A stretch of DNA of 64,000 nucleotides from the NCBI RefSeq assembly GCF_001039355.2, contig NW_019775808.1:107449-171448 (forward strand). Direction: 5' to 3'. Under the pieces are notes generated by a model. It saw nothing but the letters and a program-made list of their open reading frames with translations. It was not told the origin of the DNA and did no database searches. This document shows positions 1-12,959 of this stretch, piece after piece. The translations under genes and the position numbers were made by a program. Source of the stretch: Lingula anatina (taxonomy: Eukaryota > Brachiopoda > Lingulata > Lingulida > Lingulidae). Position 1 is the stretch's first letter; each line of letters starts with the position of its first letter.

Positions 1-412
1 GGGGGGGGGGGGGGGTAAGTGTGAGGGTGAAGAGGGGGGAGAGGGTCCCCGGGGCCTACCTTTGTAGTTTGAAATAAAATTTTTAATTTTATTGAATTTT
101 TAAAAAACGATTCTGATGCCCAGAAACCAGTGTCGTTTTTTGAAGAACGATTCTCGCAACGATTCTGTCAAATGGACAGACATAAGTGTGTCGCAACTGT
201 TTGAATAACAGCAAAAGTAGACAGGGGTTAATAGCCGTAAAAAGAAAGAAGAAATTACAGCAAAATCTTTTATTAAATTTTGTGCAAAATCTAGGAATCC
301 AGTGCCTTGATCTGTATTTCTGTAGCTTTTAAAGACATTCAGTCTTTACATAAAAATAAAATGAGAAATATACTGACAACACTATTTTTCACTTCAGGCT
401 ACAAAAGTACAC

Positions 413-552
413 GTATTAGAAAAGGTGCTACAGAGATTCCCAGGTATTAGAAAAGGTGCTACAGAGATTCCCAGGTATTAGAAATGGTGCTACAGAGATT
501 CCCAGGTATTAGAAATGGTGCTACAGAGATTCCCAGGTATTAGAAATGGTGC
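413..552. repeat. 31-bp tandem repeat, about 4.5 copies
   Basis: A unit starting GTATTAGAAA and ending GATTCCCAG recurs at 413, 444, 475, 506 and, partially, 537. The copies differ at single positions (AAAAGG against AAATGG). Each unit boundary reads CAG-GTATTA and so resembles a donor splice site, but no gene could be assigned here. Confidence 0.9.
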
Positions 553-635
553 TCCAGCCAAGTTTAATATATTGCAATTACTATATTTGAAACATACAAT
601 GAAACAAAAAAAAAACAAAATCTATTTAAAAATTC

Positions 636-1386
636 AAGAAAAAAAAAATTAAAAAATTAAAATAAAATAACTGTAAGCTTTAAGCAAGTAGCAAATATTA
701 TATTTCTTTTTATCTCCAATCTGTATGTTTATTAAGACAGCAGAGCTGACTAAGGCCACACTTTTTTATTTTTATGGATGACATCCTCTGGGTACCCCAA
801 AATCGGTGCGAGAGGGCGAAAAAAATAAAAACAGTCCAAAAAAAAAATACTGCTTAAGTAAAGGAATGCTGTCAGTACACAGCTGGAAACGCAAATTTAA
901 CCACAGAAACACGTATCAAACTAACAATATGTCTTTATCCATGCTCTCAAAATATTAAAGCATTGTGAATACTTCGTAGAAATGTAAAAAAAGTCATGAA
1001 TTGATATACTTCATATTACTAAATCTATTTAAGGTTATTTCTTGCATTCATTTGGTATAGCAATCAATAAAACAAATATCAATCAAACAGTGTGTCTTTA
1101 TTTGTATTCTCAGAATATTAAAGCATTTTGAACACTTCAAAGAAATGTTTAAAAAATGATGCAAAGATATGCTTAATACTACCAAATCTATTAAAGGTCA
1201 TTTCGGACGATGCCATTTTGTCAACTTCAACTCACACGAAGCAGCTAAACTGTCAGGTGGCCTGTCCGNAAGAAAAAAAAATCAAAAAATTAAAATAAAA
1301 TAACTGTAAGCTTTAAGCAAGTAGCAAATATTATATTTCTTTTTATCTCCAATCTGTATGTTTATTAAGACAGCAGAGCTGACTAA
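636..1386. repeat. about 116-bp direct duplication flanking an N gap
   Basis: Roughly 636-753 is repeated nearly exactly at 1270-1386. The second copy starts directly after the single N at 1269. The shared block begins in an A-rich tract and ends at GCAGAGCTGACTAA. A duplicate abutting a lone N is what an unmerged contig overlap would leave, so this is more likely assembly structure than biology. Confidence 0.75.
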
Positions 1387-2073
1387 CATGAAAAACAAAC
1401 AACTGAAAATATTGAATATCTTTATTAATCCATTTAAGGCACTTGAAACAAGAAAAATGAATGCAATATAACCTTACAATAAAACACTTGAATATAATTA
1501 AGCGAAGGGCACATGTTACCAAATATTACAACATCATGCCTTAACAAAATTATAAAACATTATAAAAATGGTCTGCCCAGCAGACAGGATATTCAGCAAT
1601 ATGAGACAAAATAAATAAAGCCAGAAATAACACAGAATGGTATTAAACTCTGAGGACTTCCATACTGTGCTCAGGCTATTTGAGGTACACAATGTACCTA
1701 TATATACATACATACCTCCCTCCCCGCTGTACTAACTTTTTCCCTGGGTTTCAGAGCTTAATTATAACAGCTTTACTGGTATCTTCAATTACCTGTGTAT
1801 GTAACTATCAGTTAGTTGACATGTGGCAACACTTAAATATAAAGCAGCCTGCTGCGTTGGGTCTGAAACTCGAGGTACTGGTACATGTACAGTAAAAACT
1901 TGAAAATTTCTTTGGTCTTGAAAATTTGCTCGGAATTTTCCACCAACGTAATTTTTTCCACTTTGTAAGTACTGCATGATACATTGTATCTTACATATCC
2001 ATCATTAAAACATATGACATTCAATTCACATGTAGAAAAGTGCCAGCACAAAATCCAACAATATATGAATTTA

Positions 2074-2141
2074 ATAATATATAATATAATATAATAATAT
2101 AATATAATATAATATAATATAATATAATATAATATAATATA
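2074..2141. repeat. AT-rich pentanucleotide microsatellite
   Basis: This is a run of ATAAT units with minor interruptions, in the probable 3' flank of the sushi-domain gene. No function is implied. Confidence 0.9.
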
Positions 2142-2233
2142 TGGAAGATATTAGTATTACAGCATATTGATTATTGTTTGAACTGAATTGGACCTTAAAA
2201 TGCAGTAAAAATGTGAGATCACTTAACTGTTAC

Positions 2234-2235
<2 letters not shown>

Positions 2236-2271
<36 letters not shown>
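2236..2271. repeat. TG dinucleotide microsatellite
   Basis: An uninterrupted TG run of about 18 units lies in the probable 3' flank of the sushi-domain gene. Confidence 0.95.
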
Positions 2272-2695
2272 ATGTTTGTGCATATGCAAAAATATATAAG
2301 CATTTCAATAACTGAAAATTTAAAGGCAGATCACTGTGTGCTTTTGTGCCAAAAAAAGCTAATAGCTATTTCTCCAATACATCAGAGGTAAGTATAAAAT
2401 TTATAATATAAGCATAATAGTTGAGTAATAGTAAAGTAATAGTTGAGCAATACCACATTCAGCCTGATGGCAAGTGTTCCTGTATTTTATTCTTTTTTCT
2501 TCAGCACTTAAGGCCAACTTGATAATTGGTTCAAATCTAGATTTGGCCAACACCAGGTCAAAACACAGAACTTCACAATTCTCACATAAACTGACTCTTC
2601 AAATGAATAAGTAGTTCATGGACTGCAAATGTGTGGTCTTAATTCCCTCAATTAAACAGCTGGTCAGACACTGTGCTACATTAATGTGCATGAAG

Positions 2696-4157
2696 TCAGC
2701 TGTCTTCATCATCACCTTCATCAACTGTCTTATTAATTCCATCTTCGGCATCTTCATCACCATATTCCTTCTCAAGCAGTGAGAGTAGCTCAACAGGCTG
2801 AGTTAGGGTCTCCAGAGCAATTTTATCTGAAAAATAATTTATCCACTTTAATTCCCATTAAACTACAAGCAAGTCCCACCAAATGTTGATAACACTGGCC
2901 CTACAGCTACAAACCAAGTTTAAATTACAGCAACAGCAGCAATCACTGCAATAATTCAATTAACATGTATTATTGTAATATTATTCAAAATATCTTGCGG
3001 ATGTACTGGTACATTTGACACTAGTGTTAACACAAAACAGCTGTTAAAGATAATGAGACAGCAAAGCTGGCAAATATACACACGTTAAACAGCAAAAAAG
3101 ATTTCAAAAATCATTTTTTAAAATCCATCACTTTCATAAAAGAAATCTGTTCATGCCAATTTTCAAAAGGAATCTGCTTTATTACCATACAAAGAGGCAC
3201 TGAAAATCTAAAATAAAACAAAAATATGATTNTCAAACAGCAAAAAAGATTTCAAAAATCATTTTTTAAAATCCATCACTTTCATAAAAGAAATCTGTTC
3301 ATGCCAATTTTCAAAAGGAATCTGCTTTATTACCATACAAAGAGGCACTGAAAATCTAAAATAAAACAAAAATATGATTGGGCACTTGAGTATCACCAAA
3401 ATATATGCAAAAACATAAAAAAACTATGAATTTTGCTATAATAAGCTGCTCATGCTGATTTTTAAAAGGTACCATTCTTTAACAGAACAATGTTACACAG
3501 TAAATTAAAAATAAAACAGAATAGAATAGTCACAGAATAGTGGCAGACGGTGTCTCAATATAAAAGAAACAAATAATTTTACTAGTAAGTACCTACATTT
3601 AGTATGTCCATGTGTGACTTACAGGGTATACATAAAAATCTTACTTTTAGTTGTTCCATCACTGTTATGGGCCTTCTTTAGCAGAGTGGTTTCATCATCT
3701 TCATCAATAGGAAATTCTGCTTTTAAAAAATATTTGAAGAATTTAATCTTTTTTTGTGTTTTTTATTCATGAAAAATTTTCAAAACATAAAAGATGTATG
3801 TATTGTTCAATATAATTGTGCAAAATAGAAAAAAGCACAAAAAAGTCACAAAAATGCATCAATTAGTTCTACTCTGATAAAACTTGCTGCTATTTTCTGC
3901 AAGATCCTCAGATCTATTAATACAGATACTAGTTTTTTCAATATATCCAGTGAATACATGTCTATTAACAGACTGGTAACAGATAAGTAAACACAACAGT
4001 TCAAGGCAGTGTCTCCTACCAGATGGATGGCTGTTCCCTGAGGGTGGTTGTCTGCTTGGTAAATTACTCAGAGGGTCCAAGGATTCCAGAACACCATGAC
4101 CCTCCTTCCTCAGTGGTTGTCTGCTTGGGAAACTACTCACAGCACCAGCAGACACCT

Positions 4158-4206
<49 letters not shown>

Positions 4207-7200
4207 CAGCAGTAGTAGTAGTATTTCAGAGTAGGTATACAATTTATATAATCTATGTGAACAAAATGTGTATGATTGTGTGTATAAACATTTTTTTCAT
4301 AAAAAAGATAAAATAACCTATATGATTTTCACAATTACCTGAGAAGAATAAAAAGAGTGTTCTATTGGATTTCTGGCCTGGTATCTACCACCACCTGGAC
4401 AGAAGCCCTCTTCCACTGGATACTTGACATCCACTGATGTTCTACTGTTGCTAAGAGACCCTAGGTTGTCAAGGAAATTAAATAAGTCCTCGTCATCTTC
4501 TGTCCAATCATCTTGCTCTGGGGGAGATGCAGGTATAGTGCCAATTTCATCATGTTCCATGGGTGTCCGCTGATCTACAAGTAAAGATTCGTACTGACAT
4601 CATATAATTAAATTAAAAATACAATTTGTGTACAATTTTCATTGGCAGATGCAAGACTTTGCTAAGGGTGGGAGGTCAGTGACAAATGTGAAAAACAAAT
4701 TGGTGAAGAGTGTTTGACTTCCCCTCAGGTGACAGAGAGAATGAGGGAGAGGGAAGTGGGAGGTGCACCTTTGGTCAATATCACCCTCTGAGATCAGCAA
4801 AAACAACAGGTTGACTGAAACCAAAGTTCATACTTGTATAATTTGGAATATTTTAAAACTACTTCTCAATCAATTTGTTTGTTTCAAAATAGAGTAAAGT
4901 TGGTGAGTCATCACAATCATACAACTTAGACCCATTCCCATACCTAGATCGATCTGGCGGGATCGGTCCATCTCCAAGGGGATTCTTGCTAAATTGCACT
5001 CTGCTTAAGCTGTAAGGGGGTAATAAACTATCCTTTAGGAGTTTCAGTAGGCATGCCAGATATCTAAGCCGCTTAAGCAAGTATCCCATCAGAGATGGAC
5101 TGATCTAGCCAGATCGATCGAGGCATGGGAATGGGGTCTTAGATATGTCATGTTCCAATATATTTTATGAATACTACAACATTCATATAAATCAAAGTGT
5201 AAGATAAATGTAAATACTCACCTTGATGACTGAGGTCTGAGCTTAACCCAGAATCATTACTTTCACTTTCACTTTCACTCCCACTGCTACCAGCTTTATT
5301 ATCCACTTTCCTGGCCTCTTTGCTGCAGGAACCTTTAATGTAACCAAAACCATACAAATGTCAAGTCACTTAAAATTTGAGGGATCATTCATGATTATTA
5401 TTATTATAATTAGTATTTCATTTTTTAAAATTATTTATTTATTTATTTATTTTGCTTGAGTCACAAAAATCTTTAAATCTTGCAAAAAGGGTAAAAAAAT
5501 ACACTTCACCTTTAATTAAATTGATAACATTAATAATACCAAAAAGCACCAGAAATGACATTTGAACATTATTTCATTTATGAATGTTCAACTTAAGGCT
5601 TTAATAATATGCAGATGGTATGCAAACATTTACTTTATTTCAGGTGTTTAACAAACAACAGTTTGAGCAATGCCATTTTAATTATTACTAACACAGACAA
5701 CTTGACTTAAACATTAAACAGCAAGCTCACTGGTCGATCCAGGAACCCCAAAAATATTTTTGCCCAACCCCTCCCTCTCATCCTAAATGCTGTAAGGACA
5801 TTTTAATATAGCAGTAGTGATCACCTCAAATATTTTCCTATGGAAAATAATGGGTGTGCATCTATCTAAAGATGTAGAAATTTGTGTGTCCAATTTCTGA
5901 ATCCTTCACTCTAAAAAATTAGCTCTTTATAATTGAGTTCTTTTTTTACTGTCTATGTGGGACTTAAAAGCTCCTCAAAAAATACCAAAACTTACCAGTA
6001 TCAGATTGGTTGCCACTATTACCATGACATATCACATCTGGGTCACAGTCATGAATCACTATGACTTCAGTTAATTCAGATTTTTTTAATGGGCAGTTTT
6101 TTAGACAGTCATATTTCTTCATTATTACTACAGCTGGTAGTACTATTACTACTAGTAGTAATACTGAAATTGGGATGATAAACCAAAAATCTGAAAGTAA
6201 AATAGATATGAGCTTAAAATATCTCATTTCTTTAAATTCTTTTTTGAGAGCTTATGAAATTATTTTCATAACAAAGTGTTAAAATTTACATATTGTTTAA
6301 ACATTGAAGATTACATTTACAGTGCTAGAGAGATGAAAAAGGCTGTTATTCAACAAGATGAAGGAGGATATAGATAAAATCAAAGGCATGACCTGACAAA
6401 ACAAAAACTATGCTGAAGTATATGCTGGTTATCAAAATATACATTTTAATTTCTGTTGTGAAAGATATTAATACACTTACCACTCAACCTTAAAGGTTGG
6501 GATGTCTTGGTATTAAACCCTATTTCATCACTTTGTACCATAGCAGTAGTAGTACTGGCCATTGGTGCTTTTTCTGTGGTTGACACTGCCTCTGTCACAG
6601 GGATTACTACAGAAAAAACAACAACCACAAATTGATCAGATGGACTTCATATGTTAAAATGTGTGCAGCTTTTGATACACACCATGAAGCAAATCACACT
6701 GGCAAATTCCAGAGGAGAGAGCCACAAAATGAACACCTACATTGCACATGTGTGAGTAAAGCTATAATTGAGACTAGCTGTTAAATCACATGTATGACAT
6801 CTTTCAGTTGACACTCACAGACACATTCTGGCAATGTTCTGCTCCAAGCAGCCTCCACGCTCCTTTGAGAGGACTGTATGGAGCACTGTGTGGTGAGGTT
6901 GTTCTGGACTGGCCTGTACCCTGGGTCACATGTCAAAGTACACACAGTTCCAGGTAAAATCAGGTCCTCTCTCTCCTGTCTGCACTCTATGCTGCCATTG
7001 GGGACATCTTTGAGTTTTGTGCAAACTTGAAAGGGAAAACATCATAAAAGTTAAGTATATTCAAGTATGAACACCAGATGAAAATGGACGAGAAAATAAA
7101 CTGAAAGAAGACTATAACATCAAAAAATTCAACAATGTTTTGCAAACAGTGTTATCAATGCTACATATTTATGTTTATGTGTTCTGCCTATGCCCTATAC

Positions 7201-10200
7201 AGCTTTCAGGCACTATTGCTTCTTTCTCTATTGTTATTATAGACTAACTTGGCTTGGTCCCTGTCTCTGCTTTACACCACTGTGGAGATGAAGAGGGACC
7301 TGTACAACCATGGTCTACAATGTTAGGACTGGAACTGCCTGCCAAAATATCACGTGCTCCACAAAGCTCACACAAAGTGCACTTCTTGTGAATATCTTCA
7401 TAAAAACTGAAAAATAATACCCGGTAAAGAATTGCATTAGCTTTGTTCAACTCAAGTTTTCCTTAAAGTAACACAGCCAGAGTTAAATTTGGAAGACCTT
7501 TTATTTTCTGATTTAATGATATCTACTGTAAGGCTGTTAGCACTCTGACTTTGTCAACAGAAACAAATAGAGACCATTTCCAGAGACTATATCCACTAAC
7601 TTTGGATCGAACTATCTTCGAGGGGATTCTCACTTAACTGCAATTAACTTGAGTGGCTTTGATGTCTGTCATGCCTGCTGAGGCTGATAGGGGGTTAATG
7701 AACTATCGTTTAGCAACTTTAGTGAGCGTCCCAGATGTCTAAGCCGCTTGGACTGAAAGCAATTTAGCGAAGGACCCCATGGAGATGGATCGATCTTGTT
7801 AGATCAATCTAGGGATGGGAACCCAGTAATAGTACAGGTTTACTCACTAATTAGAACATGCAGCCCTGGTTCTCTTCCCTCTCTCTCCTGGCCTTACTGG
7901 AGTACCATCCTGAAATATAGATGGCAGCACTATCCTGATCACATAGCTTAGTTTGTAGGTACTAGAGGAGAAACCTCCTCACAATATGCTGCCAAATAAA
8001 CTGAACTTACTGAACTTACTCAACTCAACTTACTAAATTTCATCTATGCAGTTGTTTTATGTCACTTTGAGAAAAAGATGCTATGTCACAAATAAAAAAA
8101 TCTGTCAAACAGGGAAGTTAATTTCTGCATTTCTTGGAAATTCATTAAAATGCAAATGAAACTGACACCGCAATGAATTCATAAAACTCCAAAGAGGTAC
8201 ATGTAAATCGAACAGTAACACAAAATGCTTTCTGGTACTTAATCATTAAAATGTGACCTGATGCTTCTTGGATACTATTACTTTCTCTTTTATCCTAATA
8301 ATTAAGTTATTTTACCATAATTTAATGAACAAACTGAAATGTAATTATCTAAAGTACATATACAAATTAAGGATCTGTTTCTGAAAACTGTGGTGAAGTT
8401 TAAAAGTTTGACAATTTAGGTCTTTCCAAACTGTGCTAATTCCCCCACGTGGGAAGTCTCAGCTCACACAGTCCTCCAAAGTCATCAAACAAATATTATA
8501 CTTCCTTGTACATCAGTGTGCACATGCCTACGCACGGTTCAGGCCCCATTCAGAATACAGGACTTACTAATCTGAGGGTCAAATATGGCCACCCACCACA
8601 AAGCTTGCTGTCTAATTCGCTAATAGACACCGAATAGATATCCCGTGGAGAAGTATTCAAGTGGGTCAGCCATATAGACTAGTTAGTCCCCCCCCCCCCT
8701 CTGTCTTCAGCACCTATAAAAGGGGGATTGGGCTACATGTATTTCTTTACTGGTGATGCTCAGAGACTGATGTTATAAGGTTTGACATGAAATTATATTT
8801 GTCTGATATCTAATGTAAATGAAAAAGATATGGTAATGTTTGTAGTGAGCTCTGAAGTGGTTTCTGTTTGCTACTACGCACTGTGAAATAAATTGCTTAT
8901 TGTTTCATGCTGATCTACTTCCTCCTTCCCTTTTGAGAAAGACTTAAACAAGGACTCAAGAAGTTAATTTGTTCAGTAGGATAAGACCTTTAATCCCCCT
9001 TATCATTACTTCTCATTTTTCCTGTTATTTTTTATCATTATTCTACTAATTATCCTGGCACAATGTCACAGAAAATCTTTAGGAGCAAACAATGCTTTAA
9101 GGGAAAAAACTGAAAGAAAAATACTAAATTAAAAGGAAATTGTTTATTTTGGTCTTTATTTACTATATAAAAGTTACCACTATATAACACCACCACCACT
9201 ACCACCACCACCACCACCACCACCACCACCACCGGGTCTTGTGACCAATGAGTTGTGAAATCTGGTGTGATGCAGGTATCACAGTATGAACAGTGCTCAC
9301 TCTTTACAAATAAAAGTACATTATATGCTGCAGAATGAAGTTTACATTACAGAGCTATAAAATAAACATTGAGAAGGTAACTAAAGCTGACTTCAATAAC
9401 TCCTATCAAAATTATTTAAAGTAAAATGTTATAAAAACACTCAGTGGAAAGAGAAGCCAGGTGGTTAGCTAAACTATGTTGAAATTGACAGAACATCTGG
9501 GTCAAAAAATAAAAGTATAATCCATCCTTTGATTCACAGTACACTACTCTGCTAAGCAACTGATAACAAAAATACAAATGGAAAGTAAAAAGACCAATTC
9601 AAGATAATCTAACAATCACAGTCAGAATAAATAAAATATATAATTTGAATCTTTTATTTTTTCATTGTTTTGCCTTTTTTATTATTATTCCACTATTTCT
9701 AATTTTTGGTATTTATATACTTTGGTTTCCTAACAATAGAATACACAAAAACATTCATAAATGCAAAATTAAAGATATATATTTATAGAAGAAAAAAAAA
9801 AGAAATTATCAGAGATTTTTACTTACAACATAACAAGTACGTATACATGGATTACATATATTCAGTCAGTTATTCTCACATTATGATTATACATGATATA
9901 TATAAACTAGGATGCTGACTTTGTGGTTGCCAATCTTTATGATATTATACCAGGGTAGTGCTGCTCTAGCTGCTGTACATGTTGTTTATTTGACAATCAG
10001 TAAAGGATTAGATTTTATACTTGTTCAAATGTTAGTTTATTCAATGCTTTATGTGAATTTATGTTTTAGGTAAATATCAAAGGACCCAGATATTACAACA
10101 CAAACAACAAGACTGGTTTTATAACAATATCAAAGGACCCAGATATTACAACACAAACAACAAGACTGGTTTTATAACAATATCAAAGGACCCAGATATT

Positions 10201-10484
10201 ACAACACAAACAACAAGACTGGTTTTATAAAAGAGTTCTGTTGAAACATACAATTTCAAAATCAGAATTCATCCTACAAGAAAATAAGACTCAACTTTGT
10301 TTATTGTTTGTCCTTAATTTTTCTGTAATTATTTATTTATCTATTAACTTTATATCTAACTACCTCTACAGATAAGAAGTGAATATTCATACATACGTCT
10401 GTAAGAAGCAGATATATGGTCAGTGACAGCCATGGCAGTGAATACTTCATCTCATCCTTATAGAGTTCACACCGAGCCTCCACC
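2696..10484 (-). CDS. type I membrane protein: Cys-rich exons, sushi (CCP) domain, TM helix, acidic tail
   Basis: Exons, 5' to 3' on the minus strand: 10484-10397 (5' UTR plus signal peptide, ATG at 10450), about 9301-9233, 7406-7249, 7025-6819, 6606-6481, 6190-5996, 5332-5222, 4574-4339, 4155-4020, 3716-3645, 2826-2696. The last nine join in phase. Exon 10484-10397 encodes a typical signal peptide (MKYSLPWLSLTIYLLL). Exons near 9,270 and 7,330 each carry C-x2-C-x2-C, as in TNF-receptor cysteine-rich repeats. Exon 7025-6819 is one sushi domain with ordered cysteines, a Gly-Tyr after the second core cysteine and Trp before the last, in the usual phase 1-1 exon. A Ser/Thr stalk, a strong membrane helix in 6190-5996, and a cytoplasmic part with Ser-Glu repeats and Asp/Glu clusters follow. 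No death domain or kinase is seen. A TNFR-like or adhesion receptor is possible, but I do not recognise an ortholog. The 9301 exon does not join the 7406 exon in phase, so an exon or boundary is missing. Confidence 0.72.
3087..3379. repeat. 145-bp duplication flanking an N gap
   Basis: 3087-3231 and 3235-3379 read the same over 145 bp, separated only by T-N-TC with the N at 3232. They lie in the last intron of the sushi-domain gene. Sequence identity plus the N suggests an overlap between two contigs that was not collapsed. Confidence 0.85.
4157..4222. repeat. TAG/CTA trinucleotide repeat forming an acceptor tract
   Basis: This run of about 20 TAG units reads (CTA)n on the minus strand and ends directly at the acceptor AG of the exon 4155-4020 of the sushi-domain gene. 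The repeat therefore occupies the whole polypyrimidine-tract position of that splice site. Confidence 0.9.
4929..5138. mobile_element. foldback MITE family 1, copy A
   Basis: An element of about 210 bp with imperfect terminal inverted repeats (GACCCATTCCCAT at one end, its complement at the other) followed by GATCGATC-type motifs. It is flanked by TTA on both sides (4926-4928 and 5139-5141). It has no coding capacity. A 3-bp TTA duplication is typical of PIF/Harbinger-type MITEs, but the terminal sequence is not one I can place. It lies in an intron of the sushi-domain gene. Confidence 0.75.
7572..7827. mobile_element. foldback MITE family 1, copy B
   Basis: The reverse complement of copy C at 22950-23203. 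Shared blocks include the GATCGATC motif near one end, a TTAATG/ACTATCGTTTAG centre and a GGGAATGG-like terminus. It lies in an intron of the sushi-domain gene and has no coding capacity. Confidence 0.7.
9190..9233. repeat. CAC/GTG trinucleotide repeat at an exon end
   Basis: The repeat reads (GTG)n on the minus strand and follows directly on the cysteine-rich exon 9301-9233. If that exon extends further, it would encode polyvaline, which is unlikely. It more probably marks the start of the intron, but no clear donor consensus is visible. Confidence 0.8.
10073..10229. repeat. 53-bp tandem repeat, three copies
   Basis: A 53-bp unit containing CAAAGGACCCAGATATTACA repeats at 10073, 10126 and 10179 with almost no divergence, in the first intron of the sushi-domain gene. 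Confidence 0.95.
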
Positions 10485-12919
10485 CTGCAAACAAGACCAA
10501 AAATATCGACTGCTGAAAACACAATATAACATACCCGGTACTATAGATACTGAATATACAGATCTTTCTTTTTCATTCTTCCTCTGTATAATACATAATA
10601 CTAAAGGTCTAATAAAAGTTCATTCTAAAACGCTCTCCCTGACGCCTTCATTCCCATAACTTTTGGATAACTGGATTATTTTTGCATCGCGGTACACACT
10701 TAACAAACTCTCTCTCTCCCTCTCTCTCTCTTTCTCTCGTCAAATATTTAACTGTTCACAAACTTGTGTGTTACATAAATTCAAGCTACTCACTTTTCCT
10801 GTACCACCCCAGTGTGAAGCTCTCGGGGTCAGTGTGAGAATAAAACACGTCCACACTACCCTGCCTACTCGTGCCCAACCCCCTCACATGTGAAACTAGG
10901 TCATGTCTACTTCCTGGGTCAAACCACGTCATTCCGCGTGCTGAGGCACGGGGCCACAAGCTGGGGTGGAACACGACACAGGAATATAACAACTCGGCAT
11001 GTGGAGAAGCGGGATAAAAAAAAACAATTTGACTTGTCCCGGGTCCATGACTGCATGATAAAATGTGTGCGTGTGCGTGTGTGTGTTTGTAGGAATGGGG
11101 TGGTGTTAAGAAAGATTGAAGAACTCGCTCTCTTCACACCCCCCCCCCCCCCACTCCACCAACACAGTGCAGGCTCCACGTTCGAACGCTGAGTCGATCG
11201 TTTCACTATCACTTTCACTTTCCGGTGACTTTCACATTACCAGGTGTGGAGGTGTATTCAGTGTGATTACTAAGCACTGTGAAAATAAGGAAAGCAAAAC
11301 AGAAAGACGACGACAGGCGACGGGATCGGTGGACAGACGATTGGCTAATATCCTGAAAATATAGTACGCCCCCCAATGGCGGATTTAGAGAGGGGGTCAG
11401 GGGGTTCCTTCGATTTCTGGTACCCTCTTGAAATTAGTATTTTGGGTTGGCTTTACATCTGCGGACCCCCCTTCAAATAATCCTGGATCCGCCCCTGCCC
11501 CCCCCCCCCCTCTTACCCCCCCCCCCCCCCCCCTTTTTTTATCTTTGGTGGCAATCTTCTTAAATCTTACCAACACCACCCCTCACCGGAGGTGATTTTA
11601 TTTCAGTGAAATATCGTCTAATTATTTTCTAGTTGATAACATATTATATATCGTGTCTGATTATGGAACAAATAAAGACCAATTTCCCGGTTTTATCTCA
11701 TTCGATCATGCAACTCAGATTGAGCTTATCAGCCGCCAAGGTTTACTGTTATGATAAAATTGACAAATTGATACAACTAGAATGATTGGAAAGACAAGAG
11801 ACTGCAGATTTGAACAGATTTGTGCAGATTGTGATTATTAATGTGAGTCTGGAGGCTTCAGTGGACCTGACAGTCGGGACAATTTTTATTATTATTATTA
11901 TTATTATTTTTTTTTTTGGTCTAGTTCAAATCAGGATTAAATTACACCAGTTGTGTATCTATACATCCACGTTTAAATCATGATTAACTTCCATCTTTTC
12001 TGTTGTGTCTATACAAGGAGTCTCTGTTGGAACTCCATGGTCTATACAACCACCTATTGGCTGCTAGGCATGTGTATTCATTACCAATTATAGTTTTTTT
12101 TTTCATTTGAAGCTCTCCGCTTTTATTCAATATATCCAAAATTACAGACAAGCCAAGTTTGAACAAGAACATATATGGAGAAGGTCCTCTTATAGTACAT
12201 AGATATAATTCTTTTTAAAAAAAACCCTGTTGTTGATTTCTGGCCTGATGGACGTTAACAGTCCTCAGACAGAACAAATTTTTTTTTCTTTTTTTCTACG
12301 GAAAATTGAAACCAGTAATCTGTCATTTTTGGTCTACTGAACTGATAAGCCTAGATAAGAATTACTTGAGCTGGCCACGCTTCGCTGATGCATTTCTATG
12401 TCATTAAGTAGATAATGGCTACGTATAGAATTACTGCATTACGTCCACTTGGCGGATATATGCACGATTTCCTTTTTTTTCTTTTTTTTTTTTTTTTTGC
12501 TGATGTCTTGGTTATGTATCATCTACCAGGGTTTTATGCGGGTAATTCATGCGTTCAATAACATTCTATTCTGACGGAATAACGTGCACGCAGTCCTCTC
12601 CTGATTATCTTCCAGTAAGTAGGTAAGTTTACATGTTATTGTGCTTTCAACCCCCTCCACTCTCCCCACAACTGATATTCACGCAAAAATAAAAATGAAA
12701 TACAAGAAATAAAGACAATAGCTTATTATTAACTGTTGATAGATACTTTGCACTGGATCTTCAATACATTAATTGCCAGGCGTTGAAGTGTTTACTGGAA
12801 TCAGTCAATTCATCAATTTCAGATTTTTAAGTTTTGTACTCTATATAAACATGTATATATGACGACCACTGAAGTAGCTGTTAGTTTGTGAAATTTGAAA
12901 AATAATAAAACAACAACAA

Positions 12920-12959
<40 letters not shown>

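Larger units (their letters stand above)
1..2695. other. non-coding stretch with contig-edge signs
   Basis: I see no convincing coding exon here. The window opens with a run of 15 G. Much of the right part is probably 3' UTR of the sushi-domain gene on the minus strand: its stop codon is at 2698-2696, and a minus-strand AATAAA-type signal lies near 1420. The stretch holds a 31-bp tandem repeat (413-552), a single N at 1269 flanked by duplicated sequence, an ATAAT-type microsatellite (about 2074-2141) and a TG run (about 2236-2271). Confidence 0.6.

Noticed and set aside
2521-2545. GGTTCAAATCTAG resembling a tRNA B box
   Set aside because: No A box, anticodon stem or acceptor pairing could be drawn around it.
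9050-9232. Polyvaline protein
   Set aside because: It is the reading of a GTG trinucleotide repeat at an exon edge.
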